Shown here: piece after piece, positions 51,601 to 61,325 of the stretch | Layout: each line of letters starts with the position of its first letter | Position numbering within the stretch: the stretch's first letter is position 1 | Source of the DNA: Tenebrio molitor | Lineage: Eukaryota; Arthropoda; Insecta; Coleoptera; Tenebrionidae | Direction: 5' to 3' | NCBI RefSeq assembly: GCF_963966145.1 | Contig: NC_091050.1 | Coordinates: forward strand, 2,542,001 to 2,606,000 | DNA: 64,000 nucleotides | Translations under genes and position numbers: made by a program | The notes under the pieces: model-generated | Told to the model about the DNA's origin: nothing | What the model saw: the letters and a program-made list of their open reading frames with translations, nothing else | The model's database searches: none

Positions 51601-54318
51601 TGAAGGCGACGAAACCGCAATTGGCGGTTCTGCAGTTTAGCTCGTTGCGCGGCCACATGATCTTCACGCTCGCCAAAGGGCCGTACGTTCCGAACAAATG
51701 GATCAAGTGGCTTTCCGTTATGTGAGGACTTAAATTCGACACGAACAAATTTGTCGAACTGCTGTAGTCGTTTTCTTGGCCGATCGACATCGGGGACGAC
51801 TCTACCTTTGGCAACACCAGTTTTATCTCTTTTACTTGTCTTTCGCGCTGTAGCATTTTCAACTCGTCACCCAGACTTTTCAAGTTGGATTTCTTCTTGT
51901 TGTGTTTCCTTCCTGGAGCCGGACTTGGGAGTCTCGTTCTTTGCACCGCGTCTTCTTTTTTAAACTTGATGATCGGTTTGGGATTGTATAATTGTCCTTT
52001 TTCGCAGTTTTGCTTACCCTGTTCCGCATATAACGTGTCGGATTTGACAAAAGTCTTTCTGGGAATTTCGGAACTTTCCTGGAAAGTATCGATGTATTGT
52101 TTGTAAATCGCACCGATCGCCTGTTGTTCTTCTTCGCGTAATTTCCTCTTTACAGATCCACGTTTGAGCATCGTAAATACAATTTCCTTCTCCAAACTAT
52201 CACAACAAAGACAAAATCTTTTGCGATTTAAACCCGTTACGTAGAAATTGACACATGTCTGTACCTGCCATCACGTGACCACATCACCCATATTTCTAAC
52301 CTCACTTTTCTCAACCCTTACCAGAATAATAAAAAAATAATCCTTGAGCCTTGACGAGTCTAGATTTTAAACCAGGATTTGAAAACACAACACCTCTACT
52401 TTCTCTTTCTCCGAACTAATCCTCGTTATCTTGTTTTTTTCAACATTTTCACTTACATTTTTTGCTAATTTTTAGTTACATTTCTGGAATAAGTATATTA
52501 GGAATGCCGGCCGAAATATACACTTATGGGACCCAGTTCTGGATGATTTTAACCTCCGAAACAATAGTTTCATTAACAATGGCCTTCGCTTATTTACCCG
52601 TGTTTTATAAATTACAAATAACTTCCACCTACGAGGTAGGAATCGCTGTTCTGATGTAATCCGATGTTGTTTAACAAATTTTTAGTATTTGAACCTCAGA
52701 TTTAACGAAACTGTGCGATTACTAGGGTCCATATTGTTCCTGACAAAAATGTTACTCTACATTCCCATCGTAATTTATGTTCCGGCGTTAGCATTTAGCC
52801 AAGGTAGGTCAAATGTTCGCAAAGAAATACGTAATCACTTAAGTATTTCTAGTAACCGGAATAAATTTGCACCTGGTGACTCCACTTGTCTGCACAGTGT
52901 GTATTTTTTACACCACTTTGGTGAGTTTTATTCAACTTAAGAAACAACGACTGTCGATTGCTTCTAGGGCGGTTTGAAAGCAGTAGTCTGGACTGACACT
53001 ATTCAAACGGTAATGATGTTTGGAGCTTTGACCGCTGTCATGTTCATGGGAGTCAGCAGTGTTGGAGGATTCGGTGAAGTCTGGAGGCGGAGCGAAGACG
53101 GCGGCAGAATTGACTTCTTCAAGTAAAATTTCAATGTTTTGCGTTTTGCCTTACTAACTATCAATTATAGCTTCGACTGGGACCCTACAATAAGACACAC
53201 GTTTTGGACAGTAGCCATAGGAAATTATTTTTCTTGGTTGGCTTCCTGTTCCATCAACCAAGCAATGGTTCAGAGGTGTTTGGCGATGCCGTCACTAAAA
53301 TCAGCGCGAATGTAAAGCCTCCCACACTTTTACCGACTCCCTCTTGAAACAAATATTTCAGAACCATCGTCATTTTAGTTGTCGGAATAATGGCACTGAT
53401 TTCCATGTGCTGTTACATGGGTCTAGTGATCTTCGCGTACTATCACAAGTGTGATCCGATAACTCGGGGCTCGATCCACAAATCTGACCAACTGTTACCC
53501 TACTTCGTGATGCACATATCGAGTTCGATGCCAGGCTTGCCCGGTCTCTTCGTCAGCGGCGTGTTCAGCGCCGCCCTCAGGCAAGTAAACTAAGTAAACT
53601 GTCTCCCCGATTTTTTTTCGAACCTTGTCTGCTTTCCAGTTCCATGTCGACAGGTTTGAATTCCATGACTGGAGTCATATTCGAGGATTTGATCAAGCCG
53701 CGGATCAAAAAACCCCTGTCCGAGGCTCGAGCCAGCTTCTTGATGAAAGTTATCGTCGTCCTGATCGGCAGCATCTGTGTGGCTCTCGTTTTCGTCGTGG
53801 AAAAAATGGGGGCTCTCATTCAAGCCACCGGCAGTTTAAGTGCGATCACGGCGGGGCCGTTGTTGGGAATTTTCACGCTGGGAATGTTTTTCCCCAACGC
53901 CAACGCTACGGGAGCCCTCGTCGGCGGTTTGATGAGTGGCTGCCTGATCGGCTGGATCTCCGTGGGGACCCAGATGAAGATGGCGCAAGGAGTGATACGC
54001 TTTCCTCAGAAATACGTCTCGATAGAGGGGTGCAGTGCTAATTGGGTCGCTGAATATCTCAGTTTGACTTTATCGTCAGAAATCAAAGACAAACCCGTTC
54101 AAGACACTTTTATACTTTACAGGTTGTCCTACATGTACTATACTTTAGTAGGAGCGGTAACTGCGGTTGTTGTGGGTTTTATAACGAGTTTTTTGACAGG
54201 CGGTAATGAAAAACTGATTCACGAAGATTTGTTATCTCCAGTTATTTACCGATTTCTTAAACGCACGAAGCAAACGGATGCAAAAAATGAAAATGAGATT
54301 GCGATGACTGAAAATTAG
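48627..54318 (+). CDS. SLC5-family sodium/solute symporter (monocarboxylate or multivitamin transporter-like)
   Basis: Plasma-membrane Na+-coupled transporter of the SLC5A5/6/8 type. Exons: 48627-48820, 52476-52635, 52686-52803, 52853-52920, 52968-53122, 53171-53311, 53362-53580, 53640-54318. Phases agree and the sum is 1734 nt (577 residues), the usual length for the family. TM1 is residues 11-37 (FDYIVFAAMLIVSSWIGVYF). Family motifs include GGKTMGIFPISMSL, the SYISGISILGMPAEIYTYG helix, GGLKAVVWTDTIQ, NQAMVQRCLAMP and SSMSTGLNSMTGV. Six of seven introns are 47-59 bp; intron 1 is 3.65 kb and holds a gene on the other strand. Intron 7 (53581-53639) has a GC donor, AG|GCAAGT. Poly(A) signal at 54488. 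The substrate cannot be told from sequence. Confidence 0.92.
49545..49906 (+). repeat. 26-bp minisatellite in two 181-bp higher-order copies
   Basis: Fourteen units of about 26 bp (TTCACACTCGCGACAATAGT plus CATCCC or a variant) fill 362 bp. Unit variants repeat in the same order: seven units at 49545-49725, then the same seven-type series at 49726-49906, so the array is exactly two 181-bp higher-order units. One unit in each copy is 25 bp. It lies in symporter intron 1, 0.5 kb from the 3' end of the U2SURP-like gene. Confidence 0.93.
50399..52195 (-). CDS. U2surp: Intronless, C-terminally truncated U2SURP-like splicing factor
   Basis: U2SURP (SR140) is a nuclear U2 snRNP-associated protein. 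This minus-strand frame of 598 codons has no intron. In order it shows a charged N-terminus; a lysine-rich NKKKSNLKSLGDELK segment (99-113); an RRM (149-227, with YGPLASVKIMWPR and NCGFVAFMSRTDAERAL); PPPPSGLPFNAQ (244-255); a SURP module (about 285-337, RNLLMIIHRMIEFVVREG and TPAHTYYRWKLYSIL); and a CID (about 392-535). Human U2SURP, about 1029 residues, continues with a cwf21 motif and an RS tail; here the frame stops 60 residues after the CID. The gene lies antisense within symporter intron 1. A T10 run at 50081-50090 (A10 on this strand) may be a relic poly(A) tail. Retroposition is the likeliest origin, with the frame kept open. The start could be Met1 or Met9. Confidence 0.88.
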   Translation of the reverse strand: MEKEIVFTMLKRGSVKRKLREEEQQAIGAIYKQYIDTFQESSEIPRKTFVKSDTLYAEQGKQNCEKGQLYNPKPIIKFKKEDAVQRTRLPSPAPGRKHNKKKSNLKSLGDELKMLQRERQVKEIKLVLPKVESSPMSIGQENDYSSSTNLFVSNLSPHITESHLIHLFGTYGPLASVKIMWPRNELNCRTANCGFVAFMSRTDAERALIGLKNYEHMRINWGKSVKIPAHPVHIPPELYKLYSPPPPSGLPFNAQTYDRETKPAAEFDDKLLPNAVIKVTIPFDRNLLMIIHRMIEFVVREGPEFEATIMNVEAENPDFNFLSEFQTPAHTYYRWKLYSILNGDPKNSWSMKPFRMYKNGSIWVPPTAPNYREGMPKELISPNRKENANLSETQTNRLIYLIKNLTISRSSIANVMVFCVNHSNAIGDVLEILVDSFKNPATNPVKKTARLYLLSDILYNCRTKQIRTDLNEANSEIFFDIFKQFHRTYKEFTHTQDKDCFKMKVFMVLRAWAFHNLYELKFITKLENVFLHGNELGEDDDNSLNDEPLDGANLLKRSFQTATTDCLIVTKKHSQQFFDIFNPCNNFGSKSKKESNIK

Positions 54319-54487
54319 CTCAAGCGGTGTTTCACCGAATATCTTGTTTTAGACAATCTATTTCTGGGGGTTATCCACTAAATGGATTAGTTTTTTAACA
54401 AGCTTTGATTTTCCGTGCGTTCTTACGAAGTACTTCGAAAATCCAGATTACTTTATTTCCATGTATTTACGGAACATAAAAAAAAAC

Positions 54488-54606
54488 AATAAACAAGTGA
54501 AACTAAGCACAATCTTTAATTGTAATAAGATACACCAGAAGCAGTCCAAAAAATAAATATTGTTGACATTAAATTTATGAGTGTAAACTTCACAATCACT
54601 TTTATT
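54488..54606. terminator. Facing poly(A) signals of the symporter and DDX19
   Basis: AATAAA on the plus strand at 54488-54493 follows the symporter stop. TTTATT at 54601-54606 is AATAAA on the minus strand, 58 nt after the DDX19 stop. The two convergent genes are separated by only 345 bp between stop codons. Confidence 0.6.
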
Positions 54607-54663
54607 TTTTTACTTGGCGAATAAAAAACGATTCTGGCTTAAAGTACGAATCACTTGTCTCTT

Positions 54664-57185
54664 TTAAGCCCCTATCTTCTCAATTTCGTCCGAATCTTCG
54701 GCGTTCAGATATTGAATTTTTCGATTGAAATGTTTCTCGATGGCGAGACATATGTTCATGGCTTCCTGCGTATCGACCAAATTTATAGCGATGCCGTGTT
54801 TGCCGAACCTACCAGTGCGACCTATTCTATGTAGATACGTGTCACAATCAGCTTTGCCTTGCATATCAACAGGCAGATCAAAATTTACAACAATCGTTAC
54901 TTGTTCCACGTCAATACCTACAAAGATATCATGAACAATGAGTTTTATCACGCACTATGAGTACCTCTAGAGAGAACGTTGGTGGTGATGAGGACTTTTT
55001 CTTGACCTGACCTAAATCGGTCTAGAACGTTTATTCGCTGTTCAACTGTCAAATCACCTGTCAAAACAGCGACGGCGTGGCCTTCTTTTGACATCTTTTC
55101 GGCAAGCCAATTAGCGGTACGCTTCGTCTGTGAAAAAATTTGTAACAAACCGACCAACTTGACAATTATGCTTACCTGACAAAAAATTATAGCTTGTCCT
55201 ACACCAACAGTTCCGTAAATATTAGTGACGGCGTTGTATTTTTCTTGGGGGCCAGCACATTTCACATAGTACTGTTGGATATTATCCAAACTTTCTTCTT
55301 CTCTCTTGAGTCTTATGGTGATTGGATCAGGAACTATAACTTCGGCAAATTCCATAATTGCCTGGTCGTAAGTTGCCGAGAAAAACATCATCTGACAACT
55401 TGGGTTTAGCTTTCTAGAAAAGAGCAAAAAACAATTTGTGCTCAAAATGCATAATCCATATTATAACCGGCCTGTTCAAACGTGTAGTTTGAGTGATCCC
55501 CGCACAGCGCTAGTGTACGGGCGCTTTTTGGGGATATTATTCAACTTAAGTTTTTATCACCGCCAATTTTTCTTGTCCAAATGACATATTGATTTTTTTG
55601 TTAGTTGTTTTTGTCTTGTTATATTGCGTATTGATTATTATTTAATCTTGAAGCGCCCGTTTCGTGGCGCCCTCATCGGCGAAAATTGTTTTTTTCTCGG
55701 AAAAATTTTCATAACGCATTTTTAATGAAATGAACAGGCCAGTTATGGTACAACAAGTTGTGAAGTAACATACTTGTGTATTCTGATACACTGATCTTGG
55801 TGTCCTTGAGTCGCAATCATCACATCCGCCTCGTCCAACACAAAAACTGTTAGTTGTTTTAAATCAAAAACTTGAAACTTCAAAGCCCAATCCAGAACTT
55901 TGCCAGGTGTTCCAATAATTATGTGCTCGGTTATGCGTGAACCTCTTGATACTGTAAACATGTGCAAGTTTCAAATGTACTATTAAGCTTTTTTTGATTC
56001 TCCAATTAACGAACGCGACATCATCTGCGATGTCATTGTAGGAACATTTTACGAAAATTTTTAGGTTGGCAAAGCTTCATGCGGAATTATCTTGTCAAGA
56101 ACAGGAAGTGTTCAGTTGGAAAAATTTGATTTGAGCAAATACACAGTTGATATTTGCACTAACAGCCTATGTTCCTAATAAATTGTATTAATACGATTTT
56201 GATTTCTCAATCCTAATGTTTATAACTCCGCTTTAATTATTCATATTAATTAAATTATTTGAATAAACGCCCTACATTACCAACCGCCACGAAAATCCCT
56301 AAATCGACTAAAGTAAACATTTCTGTTTAAAAATGGCTTAAAAAGGGCTAATTACAAAAAATTGTATAAAAAACCTGTTTCATAAGACCTTGAAGCACGC
56401 ATAATTTAAAATAAGACTAGTCTTATGAAATTTGTTTTTTAATATACTATTAACTCATACCTTCTTCTCCTCTTACTGCATATTTCATTTCAATTTCTGG
56501 GCAAAATTTTGCCATGTGTGCAGCAACTTCGCCAGTTTGTATGGCCAATTCATATGTGGGTGATAGACACAAAACCTTAAAACAATTGATAAAATCTTGT
56601 CACATGATAGCAGAAATATTTACTTGAGGATATTTCTTTGAAACATCAACTCTACTCAACATTGCTAAAACAAAAGCTGCAGTTTTACCAGTGCCTGATT
56701 GAGACTGAGCTATTAGATTTTGTGGAGGGTTTGCTAAGAGAGTTGGTAAAGCTGTTTCCTGTATTTTAGAAGGTGCATTGAAACCCATGTCGTAGACACC
56801 TTTTAACAGGTTAGGATTTCTGCAATTCATACTTAACTTTTTTTCTATTTTTGAGAAATGAACTTACAAATTTAGCGCTTCAAAAGTTTTGACTGAATAC
56901 AGTGGAGAATTGGGATTCTGCCTTTGTACTTCAATATCATTCTTGCTTTCAATTAATCCTTTCCTGATAACTTTTCTCAACAAACTTGCTTCTGCCACAT
57001 TGAACTGTTCAGGAGCATCATCAGAATCTTTCCCGTTGGCTTCATTTGATTGTATGTTGATTTGCGATATCTGCAAGTTACAGACGTTAATACTCAAACC
57101 ATCTTGAACGTCTTTAATGTACTTTCTGAGGAAGAGCTTTTTCTTGTTCCTCGGCAAATTTTGCCCAATCAATTTTCTGAGACAT
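54664..57185 (-). CDS. Dbp80: DEAD-box RNA helicase DDX19 / Dbp80 (mRNA export)
   Basis: ATP-dependent helicase that acts at the nuclear pore, where its family (yeast Dbp5) strips export factors from mRNA. Minus-strand exons: 57185-56868, 56819-56624, 56575-56461, 55951-55774, 55413-55176, 55127-54965, 54917-54664; all junctions GT-AG. Visible motifs: Q motif GFNAPSKIQ; I SGTGKT; Ia PTYELA (the DDX19-type variant of PTRELA); Ib GTPGKV; II DEAD; III SAT; V TTNVLSRGID; VI HRIGRTGRFG. About 486 residues if the N-terminus is continuous (human about 479). Oddity: the ATG frame at 57185 (MSQKIDWAKFAEEQEK) hits a stop at 57116-57114, while the conserved protein continues one base out of frame. The helicase core is intact. 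Confidence 0.9.
55463..55746. mobile_element. MITE in DDX19 intron 4
   Basis: The left end ATAACCGGCCTGTTCA and right end TGAACAGGCCAGTTAT are inverted repeats (one mismatch) bounding about 284 bp within the 360-bp intron. Without it the intron would be close to the minimal size seen elsewhere in the gene. No coding capacity. Confidence 0.75.
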
Positions 57186-57579
57186 CTCTAGCTCAGTTTC
57201 TATCGTTTTTTATTTAAAACACGTTTTAAAAATCTAGCGAATACCTAACCTCACTAACAATCAACCTAACAACTTTTCATAGGCCTATGAGTATGTTGAT
57301 GTTGAATGTTGATAGACCATAGAATATAGAAATTAATAAACACAAGAACGAACGAAAGACCTATGATAGGTCTATGATAAAAAGCAAGAACATAAATGAT
57401 AACGTTTATTATGACCTTCACAATTTGCCAAGTCAAGTGTAAAAACCAAACACCCTATAATATTGTCACGAAATTTAAATTTGACTACACGTTACGTTAA
57501 TAGTTGGGAGTTTTTTAATTACCTATGCAGAAAAAATACAATACAACGTAAAAAAATTGTTAGATTTGGGAAAAACATA

Positions 57580-57914
57580 CAGGGTTATTCTAAATGATTG
57601 TAGTCGAAGTAGGCGTGAAAACTGAATGTAAAGTATGGTTGACGCTCCTCATAAAAAAACATCAAAATGATGTGAATAAGTGAGTACCGTTCACACACGG
57701 AAGTGCAAAACAAATCAATATTTTTAAAATTGATTGCAAAACAACTCAATATTTCTGGATTCAATCGTTAATTTAACAAAAATAAATAAAAATCTCATCA
57801 CCGCACTTTTCACCTGAAAAATGACAGTGACAGCGACAAAACTGACAGTTTACACGAAAGCGGCAAAAATGTAATAACATGGGCATGGCCTATTTCGACT
57901 ACAATCATTTATAT
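57580..57914. mobile_element. MITE family C, copy 1
   Basis: The left end carries AAATGATTGTAGTCGAA soon after CAGGGTTATTC. The right end is TTCGACTACAATCATTTAT. The element is about 335 bp. The interior shares AAAACTGAATGTAAA and other words with the copy at 60314. Confidence 0.75.
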
Positions 57915-60153
57915 TCAAAAGGATAAGTATGTAAAGTTTAAAAGAATGCAAGTGTCAAATTTAAACCATTTCTGTCTATAGAATCTAATTTAATTACAGA
58001 ATATCGACACCATCTGTCCACTTACTAGCGTAAATTTTCAAGTGATAATAAGCTCGACGGAATTGAAAATGCAACCCACAATACATTGGCAAAGCAAACC
58101 TGGATTTTGTTCCCGTCCATATTCGAATTTTACCACGACTGAAATTCGGATGACTATTTTATGAAAAAAAACTACACATTCAAATCCTCAACTATTTATT
58201 GAAAGTGCGATTGTTATAAACCATTTTGCTTGAATTGTCCTTATTTGCTCTGGTTGTGATAGAAATTCCAATCGTTGTTTCTACTTGTATTGATAAGTTA
58301 CCTCGTAAACTCTTTATTAGTTTCTTATGATGGATAGCATATGGTTTAATAGACTGAGAAAATGAATGTCCTGTTAACTTGATCAGTTACTGTTCATCAG
58401 CACACTTTTTTGCTAAAGCCGATACTGTAGAAGTTCGATGAGAATGGTTAGTAATTTTCACTTTTTTGTTTCCATTCTAATCTTTTCTGCAGATTTTTTT
58501 GTCCACTTTAATAAGATAGGTAGGTATTTAATATAGGTAGGTACTTAGAAGCACATTGTTGTGCCACTTTCCAACTTTCAATTTTAAAATAATCTGTCAC
58601 TCATTGGATTATCTCGTTTTCCTAACAACTGTTTTCGTTTTCGTACTCTATTTTGCTGTTCGTTGTCCATTCTTATTAACATCCTATTTAAAGAAGTGAA
58701 TTTTACAATTTTCGGCTTCGTTGCCCGTCCATGCGAGTTCGAAAGTACCTACATATGTGAAATAATTTTCACCAGAGATCTTATAGATTATATTTTTTTG
58801 GTATGCTAGTCATCATCTGGATCTCTTTCCTCGTCAATGCCTGAGCACTAACATTTCTTTTGTTCGAGCATCCCTGAAAACTTCTCCTTTTCGAGACTCT
58901 ACCAAGTCTTACTCCTTTAAAAGTAATGTCCAAGAATGGAACAATTTTTGTACCAAAATAACGGAAGCATTTTTCTTGTGACCATTTTCGTCATCACCTT
59001 TTTTCGTCATAAACGGTTTACTCATGAATCGGCCATTGGTTCATAATTTGTTTCCTTGCAAAACACTTACAAGCCTGATACCTACTAGATCGATACCCAA
59101 ATAGTTAAAATGAAATCAAGTGAAATTGACAGAATTTTTCAAAGCCACAGATGTTCTTTAAACGGTTGTTAAATACGAGACGTAGCTATATCATAAAAGT
59201 AAAATTTTCTCGCCTAAAAATTGTTTCGAAAATTTCGCCTCTCATCGTTGTGTTTAATAAATGTCAAATGGAAGCGGTGAAATTTTGGCTTAATTAATTT
59301 TACTGATTGAAAATTTGCACTCATTGTTGACTAACAGAATACTATTTGTCGAAATGGCTGTCAATGAAATAGTAAAAAGAACGACATTTATAATGTTCAA
59401 TTTTTCAGATTTCCTCTCAATTAAGTTTATTAAAAAGTCATTTCCATTTTGCCGTGGAAAGAACTTTCCATAACCTGTCGAACCAAAACGAAAGTAACAG
59501 AATATAGACCACGCATGCAATTTATAGGAACGACAGATATATACTATTACAATTATTTACAGTGAAACGTTCCAAGAAGGTTTCGGCATTTTGCAACAAT
59601 TCAAAGAGTACCTACTGAATTGTTGATGGTTTCCCTTGACCATGGACAAATGTTGTTTCTATTTGAATCCATAACAATTTGATTCTCTTAGGTTTTTTTT
59701 TGGTATAAATGATAATTACAGTAGGTACATTTTAGAAAAAAAACATATTTTTAAATAAAGCTGTTATTATCTATACCATCTAGAATACCGTAAAATACAT
59801 TGCTCATGATAATTGGTGCCATCACTATCTCCACTATAACGGCACCTAATATTCAAAAATGTATATAGTTCTAAATTATTAACATAATTACAATACAGAT
59901 CAATTAAACTTGACCTATATGGGCTAGAAATTTGATTTGTTTAATTTTCTTGAGTCTTGCCTACCTACTGCGGAAAAATAAAAAAACAACCACTAGTCTT
60001 TGACAAACTAAAGTTAAAAGACGATAAAAAATAATAAATAACCTTTGCAATAATGCATTACTAATTACAACAATTGCAATAACGATAATATTCTTCTTTT
60101 GCTTCACTGTGATAGGAAAGACATATTTATAAGATGACATTTAAAAAGATTAA

Positions 60154-60284
60154 GGCCCGGTTTATTCACCTTCAAGTAAATTTATCTGGCCAGTACCTAG
60201 TTGCTATGATTTAGAATCTGCTATTGGTAGATCCATGGTAATTGCCGTTCAAATAAAGTTACTTGAAGGTGAATAAACCGGGCC
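60154..60284. mobile_element. MITE flanked by TTAA, 26-bp perfect inverted ends
   Basis: The ends start GGCCCGGTTTATTCACC and are exact inverted repeats over 26 bp with weaker pairing beyond. TTAA flanks both sides (60150-60153, 60285-60288), the target duplication of piggyBac-type elements. 131 bp, noncoding. Confidence 0.85.
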
Positions 60285-60313
60285 TTAATAAATTTAGAAA
60301 TATAAAAATAATA

Positions 60314-60537
60314 CAGGGTCATTATAAATTATTGTAGTCCCAGTTGGTGCAAAAACTGAATGTAAAATTTATGGTTGCCGCTCAATATGAAAATGATCAA
60401 AATTATGCGAATAAGCGTTGATTGACAGTTGACACTATTGACAGTTCACGCCACATTAGAGTTATGTTTGTATAGAGCGGCAAAAATTTCATAATACATA
60501 TGGGTATGGCTTGCTTCGACTACAATCATTTATAATG
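60314..60537. mobile_element. MITE family C, copy 2
   Basis: Same orientation as copy 1. The right end TTCGACTACAATCATTTATA is identical in its core and the left end (AAATTATTGTAGTCCC) is diverged. It is shorter, about 224 bp. Confidence 0.7.
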
Positions 60538-61073
60538 AAATCAACAGCTGAGTTTTAAACTTTTAAGTAAAACTTATAAAAAATTGATTTTTACAGTTTC
60601 GTTTATAAAAAAATTAAGAAGCCGGTCGTTGCGGGCACTCCTTACGGGATGAATTCAAGAATAAAATGACTGATAAATGCTAGAAAAATATACCTTACCT
60701 ACCTGCCTAAATGTAGTCATTTTTAAAAAGTCAATAAAAATTGACTTATGGTAACTGATACTGAAGTTTCGAAATTTTTGAGTATTAGGACAAGGACCTA
60801 TTTTCAAATTTGAAATGTTTTATTAGCAGGTTCGTAATCTCTCGTATGTATTTTTAATGTACCTAATGTCTTTCATTACATTCAGGATTTATTTATTCAT
60901 GAATAAATAGAAATTATCGAAAATAATAGGATGAGTGGGGTAGCTAATGTTATAAAAGAAATAATCGCGTTCTATTTTTATCAGTTTTACACTTACTGTA
61001 AAAAGCAATCTGAAGCAATTAAGTGAATTGTACCATTTCATAACGGTCCGTGAAGAGGTGAATGCTTATAATC

Positions 61074-61325
61074 TATAAAAATTCATAGTTAGTTACTGTA
61101 TTCAATTAATTAGACTTTAAATGAACAGTCATTTGTAGTTCAAGAAGACGACTGGGTGGTTGAGTTTTTTCTGTGAATCTAGAATTTGGTGAGTGAAAAG
61201 TCCGCTTTAGCTTTTCGTCTCGGCTTTAAGGGTTGAGTTTTTATTCTGAGCCTATTTCAGTAATTGTTGTTGGCATTTTCCAACTAACTATTAAATTAAT
61301 TCCAGCCTAAATTCATTTTGAGAAA
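61074..61325 (+). promoter_or_regulatory. Actin core promoter and intron-containing 5' UTR
   Basis: TATAAAAA at 61074-61081 lies about 28 bp before an initiator-like TCAATT (61102). A donor TTG|GTGAGTG at 61189 and an acceptor ATTCCAG ending at 61305, with CTAAC upstream, define a probable 117-bp 5' UTR intron. A leader intron just before the ATG is usual for insect actin genes. Confidence 0.6.

Larger units (their letters stand above)
57186..61073. other. Intergenic DNA between DDX19 and actin
   Basis: No gene is supported here. It is AT-rich and contains two copies of one MITE family (57580-57914, 60314-60537) and a TTAA-flanked MITE (60154-60284). DDX19 and actin are transcribed away from each other. 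The distal control region of actin presumably lies in the last kilobase. Confidence 0.6.

Noticed and set aside
51225..51656. 143-codon frame on the same strand as the U2SURP-like gene
   Set aside because: Alternative-frame shadow of that coding sequence, rich in R and Q from its codon bias; no independent support.
53625..54041. 138-codon plus frame overlapping the last symporter exon
   Set aside because: Out-of-frame shadow; the symporter frame there continues family motifs to its stop.
57131..57141. An 11-bp intron to explain the DDX19 N-terminal frame break
   Set aside because: GTACATTAAAG is bounded by GT and AG, but 11 bp is far below any spliceable size.
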